From Paragonimus skrjabini miyazakii (Eukaryota; Platyhelminthes; Trematoda; Plagiorchiida; Troglotrematidae), in the NCBI GenBank assembly GCA_014338405.1, contig JTDE01000284.1, forward strand, positions 227,850 to 291,849: a stretch of DNA of 64,000 bases. Direction: 5' to 3'. Made by a program: the position numbers and the translations under genes. Positions 42,401 to 50,113 of the stretch are shown piece after piece; position 1 is the stretch's first letter; every line of letters starts with the position of its first letter. The notes under the pieces are model-generated. The model saw only the letters and a list, made by a program, of their open reading frames with translations. It searched no databases and was not told the DNA's origin.

Positions 42401-42553
42401 AATTCACATTTTTACAGTCGACCCACCACCGTATCAGCAAGATTCCCGGTTGATATGTCATTGTGTCCCAGAATAACCATTTCAAACGCTCTCAGTTGGA
42501 CATTATCCGTTCCTGTGTCTGGGGGATCGAGTAGAGTATATTCAAGTGTGTGA
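11299..42553 (+). CDS. Gene A: M13 (neprilysin-like) homologue lacking the zinc site, 12 exons
   Basis: Twelve exons with GT-AG borders join in one frame of 936 codons including the stop. M13 enzymes are type II membrane zinc endopeptidases that cut small peptides outside the cell. Here the protein has a long basic cytoplasmic tail (about 1-118), one membrane segment (about 119-136), the N-terminal M13 signature CDNFYQYACGQ (about 173-183) and M13-like blocks through to the C-terminus. The catalytic HExxH is replaced by TAIAQ (747-751) and the ENxxD zinc helix by DNAIQ (812-816), so both His ligands and the Glu ligand are gone. The spacing between the two sites (65 residues) is as in the family. 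The C-terminal CxxW is also missing. I infer a non-catalytic, probably peptide-binding or scaffolding M13 paralogue. The segment around the usual LPSRxYY motif was not found; an exon may be missing from my model. Gene B (- strand, 53-63 kb) is its paralogue. Confidence 0.85.
12477..12719 (+). pseudogene. Orphan M13-like exon relic inside intron 1
   Basis: An open frame of 80 codons without an ATG lies only 56 bases after exon 1. Its translation contains HTWKQYFSGL, NNYVEVEYRKF and AHVEEILE, which parallels exon 3 of gene A (FNWNTYFSTY, GDYVVYSRYVDY, PIVEEL) in residues and spacing. There is a possible acceptor (AACAG at 12526-12530) but no good donor. It looks like a duplicated or relic exon; the resemblance is by eye only. 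Confidence 0.4.
12720..14910. other. Remainder of gene A intron 1
   Basis: The region expected to encode the M13 LPSRxYY segment should lie here if it exists, but I could not find an exon that keeps frame. No other feature is supported. Confidence 0.4.
14911..15045 (+). CDS. Gene A exon 2
   Basis: Residues 375-419, 45 codons, phase 0 at both ends. The acceptor is TGTAG at 14906-14910 (an in-frame TAG precedes it, so the exon cannot begin earlier), and the donor is GTAAGC. The translation (SQFATKAMIPYG, RIKLAVKDVQLVSTLLNK) fits the M13 helix that precedes the N-terminal domain's central region. Confidence 0.7.
15400..18100 (+). mobile_element. Decayed Gypsy-type LTR retrotransposon in intron 2
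   Basis: Gypsy pol blocks appear in order on the + strand with many stops and frameshifts. They are EIIEETDIS...VLLVKK and FHVDFRWINGI at 16345-16455 (RT start, cf. GIIExSxSP and CVDYRxLN), MPFAMPGASFIFMKLM at 16596-16645 (cf. MPFGLxNAPATFQ), QAGLQINTPESHLAKT at 16760-16808 (cf. AGLKxNPxKC), and LTTDHQS near 17135 (cf. the RNase H TDH). The YxDD catalytic motif is lost. Gag, integrase and LTRs cannot be delimited, so the outer ends are rough. Confidence 0.6.
18100..19134. other. Intron 2 of gene A, 3' part
   Basis: Probably part Gypsy relic, part unique intron. No supported feature. Confidence 0.35.
19135..19361 (+). CDS. Gene A exon 3
   Basis: Residues 420-495 (last codon split, phase 2). 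The acceptor is TATCACAG at 19127-19134 and the donor GTGAGT at 19362. The translation contains LRDLNDRGTAFNWNTYFSTY and GDYVVYSRYVDYLKSI, matching the M13 pattern of a Trp-x-x-Tyr-(F/L) helix followed by V-V-x-x-x-x-Y-(L/V). Confidence 0.85.
19362..20783. other. Intron 3 of gene A
   Basis: No supported feature; short chance frames only. Confidence 0.4.
20784..20994 (+). CDS. Gene A exon 4
   Basis: Residues 495-565. The first base completes the Arg codon split after exon 3, and the exon ends in phase 0 before GTAAGT. The translation (NNYMLWTVLSAYEWHLS, CFFLTHELFGTVLSAIFVE) matches the family's Y-x-x-W-x-x-(V/I)-x-x-x helix and the C-x-x-x-x-x-x-(L/M)-x-x-A-x-x-x-x-(Y/F)-(V/I) block. Confidence 0.88.
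20995..22516. other. Intron 4 of gene A
   Basis: It holds a degenerate copy of the SINE described at 60.8 kb (21645-21830). Nothing else is supported. Confidence 0.4.
21645..21830 (-). repeat. Degenerate copy of tRNA-derived SINE
   Basis: It shares with 60768-60957 the blocks GAAGCACTAGACTCGAGTTT (exact here as TGAAGCACTAGACTCGAG), AACTCATCA/GCTCGTCA, ATGCATAT, and the A-box-side region near 21800. It has the same orientation as the other copies and is strongly diverged. Confidence 0.65.
22517..22615 (+). CDS. Gene A exon 5
   Basis: Residues 566-598, 33 codons, phase 0. The translation ends in LTKWMDDETKRKVEDR, the conserved M13 W-M-D-x-x-T-(K/R)-x-x-(A/V)-x-x-K/R helix. The donor is GTGAGT. 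The acceptor is either TTTTAG at 22511-22516 or CTCAG at 22518-22522; both keep frame and differ by two codons. Confidence 0.88.
22616..26404. other. Intron 5 of gene A
   Basis: Apart from one diverged dispersed repeat (25573-25681) I see only short chance frames. A frame at 23779-24024 is unassigned. Confidence 0.4.
25573..25681. repeat. Dispersed repeat, copy 1
   Basis: About 110 bases align with 46490-46600 in the same orientation. Shared blocks include TTGAAT, TGACATTACACAAT, TTGCTGCAT/TCGCTGCAT and TCTGxTGGT. Both copies end near the same point. The family is unknown to me. Confidence 0.55.
26405..26482 (+). CDS. Gene A exon 6
   Basis: Residues 599-624, 26 codons, phase 0. The acceptor is TTTTGTAG and the donor GTGAGA. 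The translation IDKLQIKNEVPEIMTNDAKL with NYAYRN matches the M13 stretch G-Y-P-(D/E)-x-(I/L)-x-(N/D)-(D)-x-x-L-(N)-x-x-Y. Confidence 0.88.
26483..29300. other. Intron 6 of gene A, 5' part
   Basis: No supported feature. A short AT dinucleotide-rich patch lies at 26941-26985. Confidence 0.4.
29401..30270 (-). pseudogene. R2-type C-terminal zinc knuckle and endonuclease frame
   Basis: This 289-codon open frame covers the linker, the CCHC knuckle and the restriction-like endonuclease (KPD...D) of the R2-type element. Related elements nick the target with this domain. It is uncommonly intact for an intronic relic. The RT is in the same strand upstream but separated by stops. Confidence 0.8.
30604..31326 (-). 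pseudogene. R2-type reverse transcriptase frames
   Basis: Two frames, 30916-31326 and 30604-30870, read through as one if a TAG near 30916 is ignored. They hold RT motifs A (DVSKAFDSI), B (RGVRQVDLLSPLLF) and C (YTDDL, where the family usually has FADD). The second aspartate pair is intact. Confidence 0.8.
31741..32579. other. Intron 6 of gene A, 3' part
   Basis: No supported feature. Confidence 0.4.
32580..32976 (+). CDS. Gene A exon 7: M13 catalytic-core region with the HExxH lost
   Basis: Residues 625-757 (phase 1 at the end). The acceptor is CTTCAAG at 32573-32579 and the donor GTATGA. The M13 core is easy to align: WVSQDVNMYDAK replaces the usual substrate-binding V-N-A-(F/Y)-Y, ELYIPLGAIQPPVY replaces (V)-(F/I)-P-A-G-(I)-L-Q-P-P-F, and NFAGFGSMIGTAIAQ replaces N-(Y/F)-G-(G)-(I)-G-x-V-I-G-H-E-x-x-H. 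Hence HEITH reads TAIAQ (32946-32960): both zinc histidines and the catalytic glutamate are gone, with no frameshift. The first about 17 residues of the exon are extra relative to the family and the acceptor choice is less certain than the rest. Confidence 0.88.
32977..35960. other. Intron 7 of gene A
   Basis: No supported feature; short chance frames only. Confidence 0.4.
35961..36094 (+). CDS. Gene A exon 8
   Basis: Residues 757-801. The first two bases complete a Gly codon; it ends in phase 0 before GTAATG. Contains GSTKQDAK, VWTDRSWTEYL, ECVADHIGN and HLHFN. It aligns with gene B exon at 62695-62819 (GSTKRDA, IWSDRTWTEYL, GNDT, LHFN), with three extra codons here. In active M13 proteases this stretch follows the HExxH helix (usual W-W-T...C). 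Confidence 0.88.
36095..36475. other. Intron 8 of gene A
   Basis: Short intron without further features. Confidence 0.5.
36476..36559 (+). CDS. Gene A exon 9: third zinc-ligand helix, ligand lost
   Basis: Residues 802-829, 28 codons, phase 0, acceptor CTGTAG, donor GTACGT. The helix that reads G-E-N-x-A-D-x-G-G in active M13 enzymes reads EDNAIQVINDATG here. The zinc-binding Glu becomes Asp and the supporting Asp becomes Gln (36506-36520). The same change is present in gene B. Confidence 0.9.
36560..39244. other. Intron 9 of gene A
   Basis: No supported feature. Confidence 0.4.
39245..39349 (+). CDS. Gene A exon 10
   Basis: Residues 830-864, 35 codons, phase 0, acceptor TTTGCAG, donor GTATGT. 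LPGEHLDRDKFFYITYAQ is the M13 L-P-G-x-x-x-(T/S)-x-x-Q-x-F-F-(I/L)-x-(Y/F)-A-Q block. 28 of 35 residues equal those of gene B at 60010-60114. Confidence 0.92.
39350..40597. other. Intron 10 of gene A
   Basis: It contains the SINE copy at 39731-39890 and an A-rich patch near 40180. Nothing else is supported. Confidence 0.4.
39731..39890 (-). repeat. Degenerate copy of tRNA-derived SINE
   Basis: It shares CTAGATTCGAGTTTCGTTTT, a GTGCAT block, TTCATGAGGCTACCG and CTGCACCACTGAC with the copy at 60768-60957, in the same order and orientation. It lies in gene A intron 10. Confidence 0.7.
40598..40677 (+). CDS. Gene A exon 11
   Basis: Residues 865-891 (phase 2 at the end), acceptor ATTACAG, donor GTAAGT. 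TFCVKMHEMEEFYQLF aligns with the M13 V-W-C-x-x-x-R region with the Cys kept. It has the same length (80 bases) and phase as gene B at 57388-57467. Confidence 0.88.
40678..42417. other. Intron 11 of gene A
   Basis: No supported feature. Confidence 0.4.
42418..42553 (+). CDS. Gene A exon 12 (terminal)
   Basis: Residues 891-935 and a TGA stop. The acceptor is TTTACAG; the single leading T completes the Ile codon, matching the phase of exon 11. SARFPVDMSLCPRI can be aligned loosely with gene B's HAPWVDLRV, the usual H-(S/A)-P-x-x-x-R-V region of M13. The His and Arg are not kept, and the family's terminal C-x-x-W is absent. This exon is the least certain of the model. Confidence 0.5.
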
Positions 42554-44250
42554 TCTAGCGTGTTCGTTTCGAGTGAATCTCGAATATGTTTGTCAACTCC
42601 AACTAGCGAAGAAACTTCATCTAGCCTGACGTGTAAAATGTTAGTTAGTCGTTAAGACAATGTGTGTGTACAATGTAGCAAAATGTAACAAATTCATCTC
42701 CTTAGCCATATATAAGTTAAGGGTTATATCACGTGATGCATTTCAAGTTTGGTAAATGAATACCGTACTTTTTTTGATTGCACTGTAAAAAAAATGAGCG
42801 ATATATTCACGTGTTCACGAATGCTTAAATCCACGTTCGACAAAAATATAGCAAAAAGTTGCACGATATGTTCAACTGAATGACCTTTTTGCCTGTCTTC
42901 TGAGAACACAGAATAATCTTGTTCATCTGACTTATTGTTTATGCAGTGTGAACCATATCTTGTCCGAAACGCCGAGCTTCGCAGTGGCTTTTCAGTGTCC
43001 CACTGGGTCGAAGATGAACCCTCTTAAACAATGTTCTGCTCCCATTTAACTCAACATTGTGACCGACGTCTCATACATTTGTCTTGTCGATATTTTGAAA
43101 TTATATCATTCATTTTTTAAACTAATCAATGTCTTCGGTCGGTTCAGCTGTACAATCAAACAATCGCAATACAAAAACTGCATTGATCAACCATGCCTTG
43201 TAAGCACGGAGTACATTGTTCGAGTCATTATTATAAATGATAATGTGACCCCTTATTTACCGAAAGCCGATTATCATATTCGTTAGCTGCTCACTCACTT
43301 TTACTCATCGAACATAACCATTGTGCTGGAAAATACTGTCTTCCTTGGTTTCGATTTCATCTCAACATAAGGAANNNNNNNNNNNNNNNNNNNNNNNNNN
43401 NNNNNNNNNNNNNNNNNNNNNNNNNNNNNNNNNNNNNNNNNNNNNNNNNNNNNNNNNNNNNNNNNNNNNNNNNNNNNNNNNNNNNNNNNNNNNNNNNNNN
43501 NNNNNNNNNNNNNNNNNNNNNNNNNNNNNNNNNNNNNNNNNNNNNNNNNNNNNNNNNNNNNNNNNNNNNNNNNNCCTCGAATTTGTTCAAATCTTTTGTG
43601 TATTTTGGCAACATTCTCTCGTGGGATATTAACACAAACCGTAAATGATAATTTGATGGGGAAGATGTCCTCCTGTAGAAAAACTGCACCCTGTATGTAA
43701 ACCCGAACTAATCAATCGCAGTGATTTAGTTTATGAATTTTTGCGTTTTGTTTTCAAAGATGCGTGCAGATGTTGGGGGCAACCGGTCACGGATACGTCC
43801 TTAAGCCATTTATACGTCCTTGTCTAAACAGCTTGCAAAAGCTCAGATGGTAAGACATGTTCCCCAGAAAGTGTGACGAGGTGACTGAAGGCTAGGCATT
43901 CTGACTGAAAAACAATAGGTCATGAATACGGCCCATTTTTGGAACTTGACTGAATAAAGCAGCTTGAAATGATCCAGCTATTCTGCAACATAACCTCTCA
44001 ACATTAATATGGTGACACCGACCATAATAAGTACGGTTCAGTTACATTTGTTTTTATAATATTGGCGTGTCATAATTTTTATGTAGTCTTGTGGTTCAGT
44101 CCGCCCTTTTTGGTCAACATGCACGAATGCTGTTCATACTCAAAAGATTTCCCTACGAGTTTACGAATATCACCAGTAATCCGGTTGTTTCCGCAACTTC
44201 TGTGCATTTCTCAAAATACACAAATACAAAACTTTGAACAAAACAGTTAA
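42554..44250. other. Intergenic, includes assembly gap
   Basis: No gene or repeat that I can support. Frames that span the gap are artefacts of reading through N. Confidence 0.45.
43375..43574. other. Assembly gap, 200 N
   Basis: Exactly 200 N bases. The round number suggests a placeholder or estimated size rather than a measured one. Confidence 0.99.
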
Positions 44251-44260
44251 AACACGAAAA

Positions 44261-44300
44261 CTGGTAGATGCAAGCATTTCGTACTGACTCGTCAGTATCA
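44261..44300 (-). ncRNA. Hammerhead-ribozyme-like motif
   Basis: On the - strand: CTGACGA, an 8-base stem-loop II (GU/AC pairs), GAAA, a stem III palindrome (TGCTTGCA) and an ATC cleavage triplet. The core is CTGACGA instead of CTGATGA (position 7 is variable in natural hammerheads). Stem I pairs only partly. It lies 115 bases downstream of the PLE stop. Confidence 0.55.
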
Positions 44301-44414
44301 AATTTACATTAACATGGATCGGTTTTTTTATAGCAAACACTTCAGGGGGTTCAGAATCAATAAGCAAGTTAAAATAGGTCAGTAGATCCAGGGAAGGGTC
44401 AAGTTCAAAAACAG

Positions 44415-45791
44415 TTATTTCTGAACACAGAGAGCTGGCTTGAGGCGATTGATTGCTACAGCTTCAGCAAACCTCAGGAATCTTGAATTGGAGTGACGCA
44501 ACAGGATTCTGAATGCACAGGCTGGATCGATAGCATGACCAGTGGTCAGGACTTGTCTAGCGACTGATGAAACTGGCTGTTTACGCGTTACAGCAACATT
44601 GGCGTTCACCGGTAACACGGAATTTTGCATCCATTTGGGCAAGTGTTCCTTCACTCTGGAGATCAGGCATCTTTCGGTTCTGCCTATGTAACTTTCACTG
44701 CAGTTACATGTAAATTGGTAAACACAATATGATGTGGCACCGATAGGCTGGTCTCCTTTGATTGAAGGCACTGGTAACTTCTGGGTCCGAGAGAGTACAC
44801 GGAGTTCAGCCGCGTTAAATGTTCGTTTAAGTGAACTTCTCAGTCGTTGTGTTGTTTGCCGCATGACGTGATCACCCTTGAAGAGCAACTCTATGTAAAC
44901 CCTGATTTTCTCTACTGTGATCACTTCTTCGGACGGCGTTTCTTGTCTGCTGTGCCTTTCTATGAACTTTTTAGGATAACCATTAGATTTTAAGACAGAA
45001 GTGATCAAGTCTAGTTCCTCCGCAAGACTGTCGTGAGTACAGATTTGTCTTGCGCGCGTGAACAGCGTATTTACTAATGCTCGTTTATGTTGAATCGGTG
45101 TGAAACTGTTGAAGTTTAGGTATTGGCCGGACCATGTGGGTTTCCTATAGACAGCTCTTCTTATTGAGCTATCTTCTCGGCGACATATTAGTATGTCTAG
45201 AAATTGCAGACAGTTGTTAATCTCAAATTCACACGTAACCTTCACGTTAGAGTGACAACTATTTAGGCGTTGCACCAGAATATCTATTAGCTGTTTGGAT
45301 TGACTGAATATCAATGTGTCGTCGACGTAACGCCTGTAGTATGACAAGGCTGCTATCTCGGTAGCTAGCTCTTGTTCAATTCTTAACATGAAGAAGTCTG
45401 CTAAGATGGGATCCAGCGGGCTTCCCATGGCCACTCCATCTATTTACCGGTAGGACTGTTCGAGAAAACGGAAACTGACATACTCAGTGCAGAGCAGCAA
45501 ACTATTTTATAGTATATCGGTTGGCAGTGACAACGTAACATGGTTCGATTCGACGAGCTCACAAATATGGCCAATCGTTTCGCGCAGAGGGACGTTTGTG
45601 AACAGCGACTGAACGTCTACGGAACACATCAGTTCATTGGCTAGGTTAAGTTTGTCCAAGTCACCGATCAATTCCAGAGAATCTTTAATGGAAGGTGCCT
45701 GAAACTTTTGTTTCAGTGGAGTTAGAATAGAGACTAACAGTTGCATCAACAGTGCGCTAATATTACCGGAAATCAGAAAGTAAATGAACAT
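44415..45791 (-). pseudogene. Penelope-type RT and GIY-YIG endonuclease ORF
   Basis: One reading frame covers both halves, interrupted by two TAA codons: one at 45507-45509 (after LPTDIL) and one 13-14 codons before MAMGSP. The RT catalytic YVDD is intact, as are the thumb region and the endonuclease Tyr, Gly and Arg signature (YIGRTER). The protein ends LKPALCVQK. It copies RNA and nicks target DNA in the active family; this copy is dead only by two nonsense changes plus 5' truncation. Confidence 0.9.
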
Positions 45792-46489
45792 GAAAAGGGT
45801 ATTGATGTGGGAATCTCAAAAAGTGCGAGTCAAATGTTATATGATGAGGGTTGATAGTGACAGTGACTTAGATGCTGAAAGTTAAAAAGGAAAGGGTCCA
45901 GTCGATGAATGTCTGGTTAAAGCATAAGTAAATGCAAAGAAGAACAGAAATCATAGAGAAAGTAAGTAGGATTTACCAAGGTGAATCACGGGAGATTATT
46001 TGTTTCTGCACACAGAAAACGGGATGGTTTTGACAATTACCAAAGTTTCTGTTCAGTGAAGTCCACGTAATAAAGCTCTCACAGGATCTTTGAAATATTT
46101 CGCTCCATTTTCATGAATGAATCTCTTAGTTCAATATCAATTTTGAATTTGGACTTGTCTGTTAAAACGCAATGCATTTTGGTTGCTAAATCTGTGATTC
46201 AGTAGTACAGCCCCTGAACCCTAGTCTTCTGACAATAAAGACATTTCCTTGTTCTTAGTCATGCCCATGTAATAGCATTGCAACAAGCTTGGCTTTACGT
46301 CAGTTAGACGCGTCAGAACTTGGTAGTTCCGGAGATTTTAAATGACCAAAGAAATATTCAACTGACATCTAGTAGTGGATGGGATTATTCTTTCTTGGTG
46401 AAATGTTTGATTTTGTATCGACCGATAACACTTCTTTTTTGGTTTTGACAATAGTTATACTGTATGTGTTCATATCTTGCCCGTTGTGG

Positions 46490-46600
46490 TTTGAATCAAC
46501 CACTTCCCGTTGAAAATCTGAATAGAGCAGACAAATGAATGACATTACACAATTTATGCTCGAGCAAATTTCGCTGCATCTCTGCTGGTGGTCACTGCAG
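46490..46600. repeat. Dispersed repeat, copy 2
   Basis: Same orientation and similar ends as 25573-25681; shared blocks are listed there. Confidence 0.55.
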
Positions 46601-47209
46601 GAGTGTTAAAATGCAAAAAATTCCAAGCCACAAAACAATCACAGAAGTTCAAAATGCAGAACCGGTTCGGTTGCTACCAAAGCAGCAACAACGTCACAAA
46701 CAGTTCATTTTGTACGCAAAAAATGGGGTGACGGTCTCTAGTTACAATTGCCTCGGCATGTCGTAGCAAACGTTTGTTTCGAGTCGAGAACAGAACAGGA
46801 AATTACTTTGATGAGTCAGTCACATTTTGTGTCATCAAGTGGGGTTTGGCAATTGGTGATGCTAGCTCATTCCGGGTGTTTGGTGTCGAGTTGCTTGATT
46901 GTGTGGCCGTTTGTTGAACCCATTCCGGTAATTGTTCGACAGGTTTCAAGCTAGCGCCTAGTTTTCCGATACGATCTATTTATTTGAAACGGATGGGTCG
47001 TTTGATCTTTATTGTTTGGTTATCATTCTGTTAGCCATGCCCCGATGTGGCTACGACCTTCCAGTTAACGTCCTGTCCAAAATCATGTGATAGTTTCAAA
47101 TTTCAAGAGGCTGTGGCAGTTGTGAAAACTACCTCATTCTTTTCGTACAAAAACAAATAATCATTTCCATCAGTTCACCTCGGTAATTCCGACTTACTCT
47201 CTCTGTAGC

Positions 47210-47950
47210 TTCTACTCTTCCCTGCATTTACTTACGCCTCAACTCAACATTAATCAAAGGGTTCGGCTTGACCCTTGCCTCTCTACCTTTCAACATCTAA
47301 GTCGCTGGGACCATCAACTTTCATCATTTAACATATGACCCGCATTTCTTGAGAATTCCACATCAACAACAACATTGATAGCAATGAAATAACCATGTCA
47401 ATGTGTTTATAGTACCATTGATTTGCCCCCAACAAACGTTTTGTCTTCGTCTTCTGCTTCCCTGTCTGCTTACCATAAAAAGCTTTTTCACTGTGGCGAC
47501 TGATACGAAGCAAGCAAGATGTCCTGTACGTGGACATCTTTCGCCCCACTACCTATTTTTTAAATTCCTCCAGCTTATCACAACCGCCAGACTAGCTACA
47601 ACTACTAATGTAGGACATTTTTGGAAGTCAATATTCCTTTCGATTGACCCTGTTGAACTCTGCCCTTTGACCCCGCCTAATTAGACGCTTGTTCTTGTTA
47701 TTCTCACAACCCGCTGCTGCATCCCACCCCTCTGAATTATTGAACCTCACTCACCTGCCCACACACCCATTGTTGTTCGCCCGTCTCACTCTCCCCACGC
47801 TTGTGAATACGGCCTTCTCATGGGCCACTGTGAAACTGTTGCCGACTCATCGGTCTGTCCGAAAGCCGGCTATTTATGCCCATATTAGGCCGATCCAAAC
47901 GCATTTCTTCGGTTCGTCATTGCCCGTCGGTCGCCTGTACTTGTAATTGT
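47210..47950. other. Pyrimidine-rich stretch on the + strand
   Basis: The + strand is visibly enriched in C and T compared with its surroundings over roughly 700 bases, giving open frames on that strand with no recognisable product. It could be part of an unrecognised LTR or other repeat. Confidence 0.3.
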
Positions 47951-48732
47951 CGTGACTTTTGGAACCTTCATGGCCTATTGTGGACAACCATTGTATCTTA
48001 TCCCACGAACGCAAACGAATTGAGGTTTTTTCCCTGTAATTGACTAGATTGTTTATATCAATAGTACCACGGTTTCAACGAATTGATTTGCTTCTGATAT
48101 TTGACGTCTTTGGTTATACGTGCGTCCTTCAACGTTCGTCGGAAGAATGTACAATTAATATTTATTTCATTCCGCCTGATTATTGTTTTAGTCATATCTG
48201 GATCCGCAAGTTCACATTGATCCATACCATTCTAACACGCGTTATTTCTGTCAAAACCATCATCATTTCTAATTAGCCAACATTTCGTCCATATTTTTTA
48301 GCTTTACATGTGAGTATTAACGTCGGCAACAGTGACGTAATCATATCACTGTACCCAGAATTCCATTTATCTCGTCTAACTGGTTTCAACCCGCATTGTC
48401 GTTACCCGTTTTTGCTACGTCCGCTTAATATAAACAGTTTGTGTGTTATGTTTGTTATACTAATTGGTGAGGAGCGTGCAAAATATTTTTCGCAAACACA
48501 ACCCACGATAATCAACTTGCATATTTAACGTGGGGATTCAGTATACCTGTTAAGAATTACACTTCAAAAATTGTTCATACTATTGCTTAGGGGTGTACTG
48601 CTGTCAACTGTAGCTATTAGTAAATCAGAATGTTGAAAGTTTGGCGCAAAACTACGTGGCGTGAAGCGATTCCAACCTCAGACTATTCCGCACCAAACAA
48701 TGTTGAAAAGAAGCCGTTAGAACACAAAAATT

Positions 48733-48762
48733 GTTACGTGCAAGGAATCACTCGTCAGCACC
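48733..48762 (-). ncRNA. Eroded hammerhead-like motif
   Basis: It reads CTGACGAGT then CTTGCA on the - strand, like the copy at 44261-44300 but with the GAAA segment deleted. It is at the equivalent position downstream of the PLE ORF. It cannot be an active ribozyme; its value is as evidence that the motif belongs to the element. Confidence 0.45.
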
Positions 48763-50113
48763 AAATTTACAACAACATTAAATGTTTTCTTTTATATCCA
48801 ACAGTTGCGGGGGTGGGATGGATAGTCAAGCGGTGAGTTAGGAAGGGCCACTAAATCCAAGGCAGGCCTCAGTCGGTTGATTGCAATAGCCTCAGCAAAC
48901 TGTAAGAATCTTGAACTGGAATGACGTAACAGGATTTTGGCTGTACAAGCTGATCCGATGACATGACTAGTGGTCAGGATAGGTCATGTGAAAGGGGACA
49001 CTGGTTGCTTATGTGTTCCAGCAACATCGCCGTTCTTCGATAATACGAAGTTCTACGCCCATTTAGGCAAGTCTTCCCTTAATCTAAAGACCAAACACTT
49101 CTCTGTTCTGCTTATGTAACTTTATTTGCAGTTACATATGAAACGATAGATACAATGTGCAACGACATTGACAAGCTGATATCCCTTGAGTGAACGCGCA
49201 AAATTCGGCTGAGTTGAATGTTCATTTAATCGAATTCTTTAGACTTTACGTTGTTTGATGCATATGGTAATCATCTTCGAAAGGCAATTTTATACAAACC
49301 TTATTCTCTCTCATTTTGACCACCTGTTTGGACGGTGGTTTTGGTCTACTGAACTTTTCTGTAAACCTTTTTGGATATCCATTAGATTGTAGTACAGACG
49401 GAACCAACTGTAGTTTCTCGACAAGACTGTCCTGTGTACAGACTCTTCTTGCTCGTGTAACTAGTGTATTTACTAAGGGTCGTTTGTAACGAATCGGGAT
49501 GAAACTACTAAAGTTCAGATATTGACTAGACAACTTGGATTTCCTACAGACAGCACTTTTAAGAGAGTGGCCTTTTTCCAGGCGACTTATGAGTGTGCCT
49601 AGAAGCGGTAATTATCAGTCTTAAGTTTACATCTTACCTTCAGGTTTGGCAGACACTTACTTGAATGCCGCACCAGGTTATCTATTGTCTATTTGGACTG
49701 ATTGAATATGAGTGCATCATCAGCGGAGCGTTAGTAGTAAGGCAGAATTAGTTGTCTGTGGCTAACTATTGATCAATCCATAACATGGAAAAATCTGCTA
49801 GATGGGCCCTAGTGGACTACCCATGGCTAACTCATCTATGGTTCGGCTGCAGCAAACAACAGAACGTAAGCTGATGTTTCCAATGCATAACATTACGCAA
49901 AGGAAAATTAATATGTTTCGTCTCAACGAGCTCAAAAATATAGTCAGTTTCCTCGTGTAGTGGAACATTTGTAAACATTGGCTGGATATCTGTTGGACAC
50001 ACCGGCTCATTAGCAAGATTAATGCTGTCTAAGTCAGTACTCAATTCAAAGAATTCTTCAGTAGAATGATTCTGAGGGGGTAGTACCTCAGTCATCCAGA
50101 ACGTTATGCCCAC
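48733..50113 (-). mobile_element. Degenerate Penelope-like element
   Basis: Same family as the copy at 44.3-45.8 kb. Fragments in order on the - strand are LANEPVCPTDIQPMFTNVPL (50.0 kb), ELAMGSPLGPI (49.8 kb), SSQYLNFSSFIPIRYKRPLV and VLQSNGYPKRFTEK (49.4-49.5 kb), and a broken GIY-YIG end with KILLRHSSSRFLQFAEAIAI near 48.9 kb. Several frameshifts and stops; RT motif C is lost. Confidence 0.85.

Larger units (their letters stand above)
44250..45800 (-). mobile_element. Penelope-like element, 5'-truncated, nearly intact ORF
   Basis: A long - strand frame contains Penelope-type RT motifs: CSVDVQSLFTNVPLRETI, DGVAMGSPLDPILADFFM and YRRYVDDTLIF. The GIY-YIG endonuclease follows (CVYQFTCNCSESYIGRT). 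RT plus C-terminal GIY-YIG is the defining layout of this class. A hammerhead-like motif follows the ORF. The 5' end is lost near 45.8 kb, where homology to the N-terminal part stops. Confidence 0.92.
45801..48730. other. Intergenic, no gene recognised
   Basis: It holds one dispersed repeat copy (46490-46600) and a pyrimidine-rich stretch (about 47210-47950). Several chance frames occur in the latter because stops are rare in C-rich sequence. Confidence 0.45.

Noticed and set aside
43321..43689. Open frames spanning the N gap on both strands
   Set aside because: They are open only because N codons are not counted as stops.
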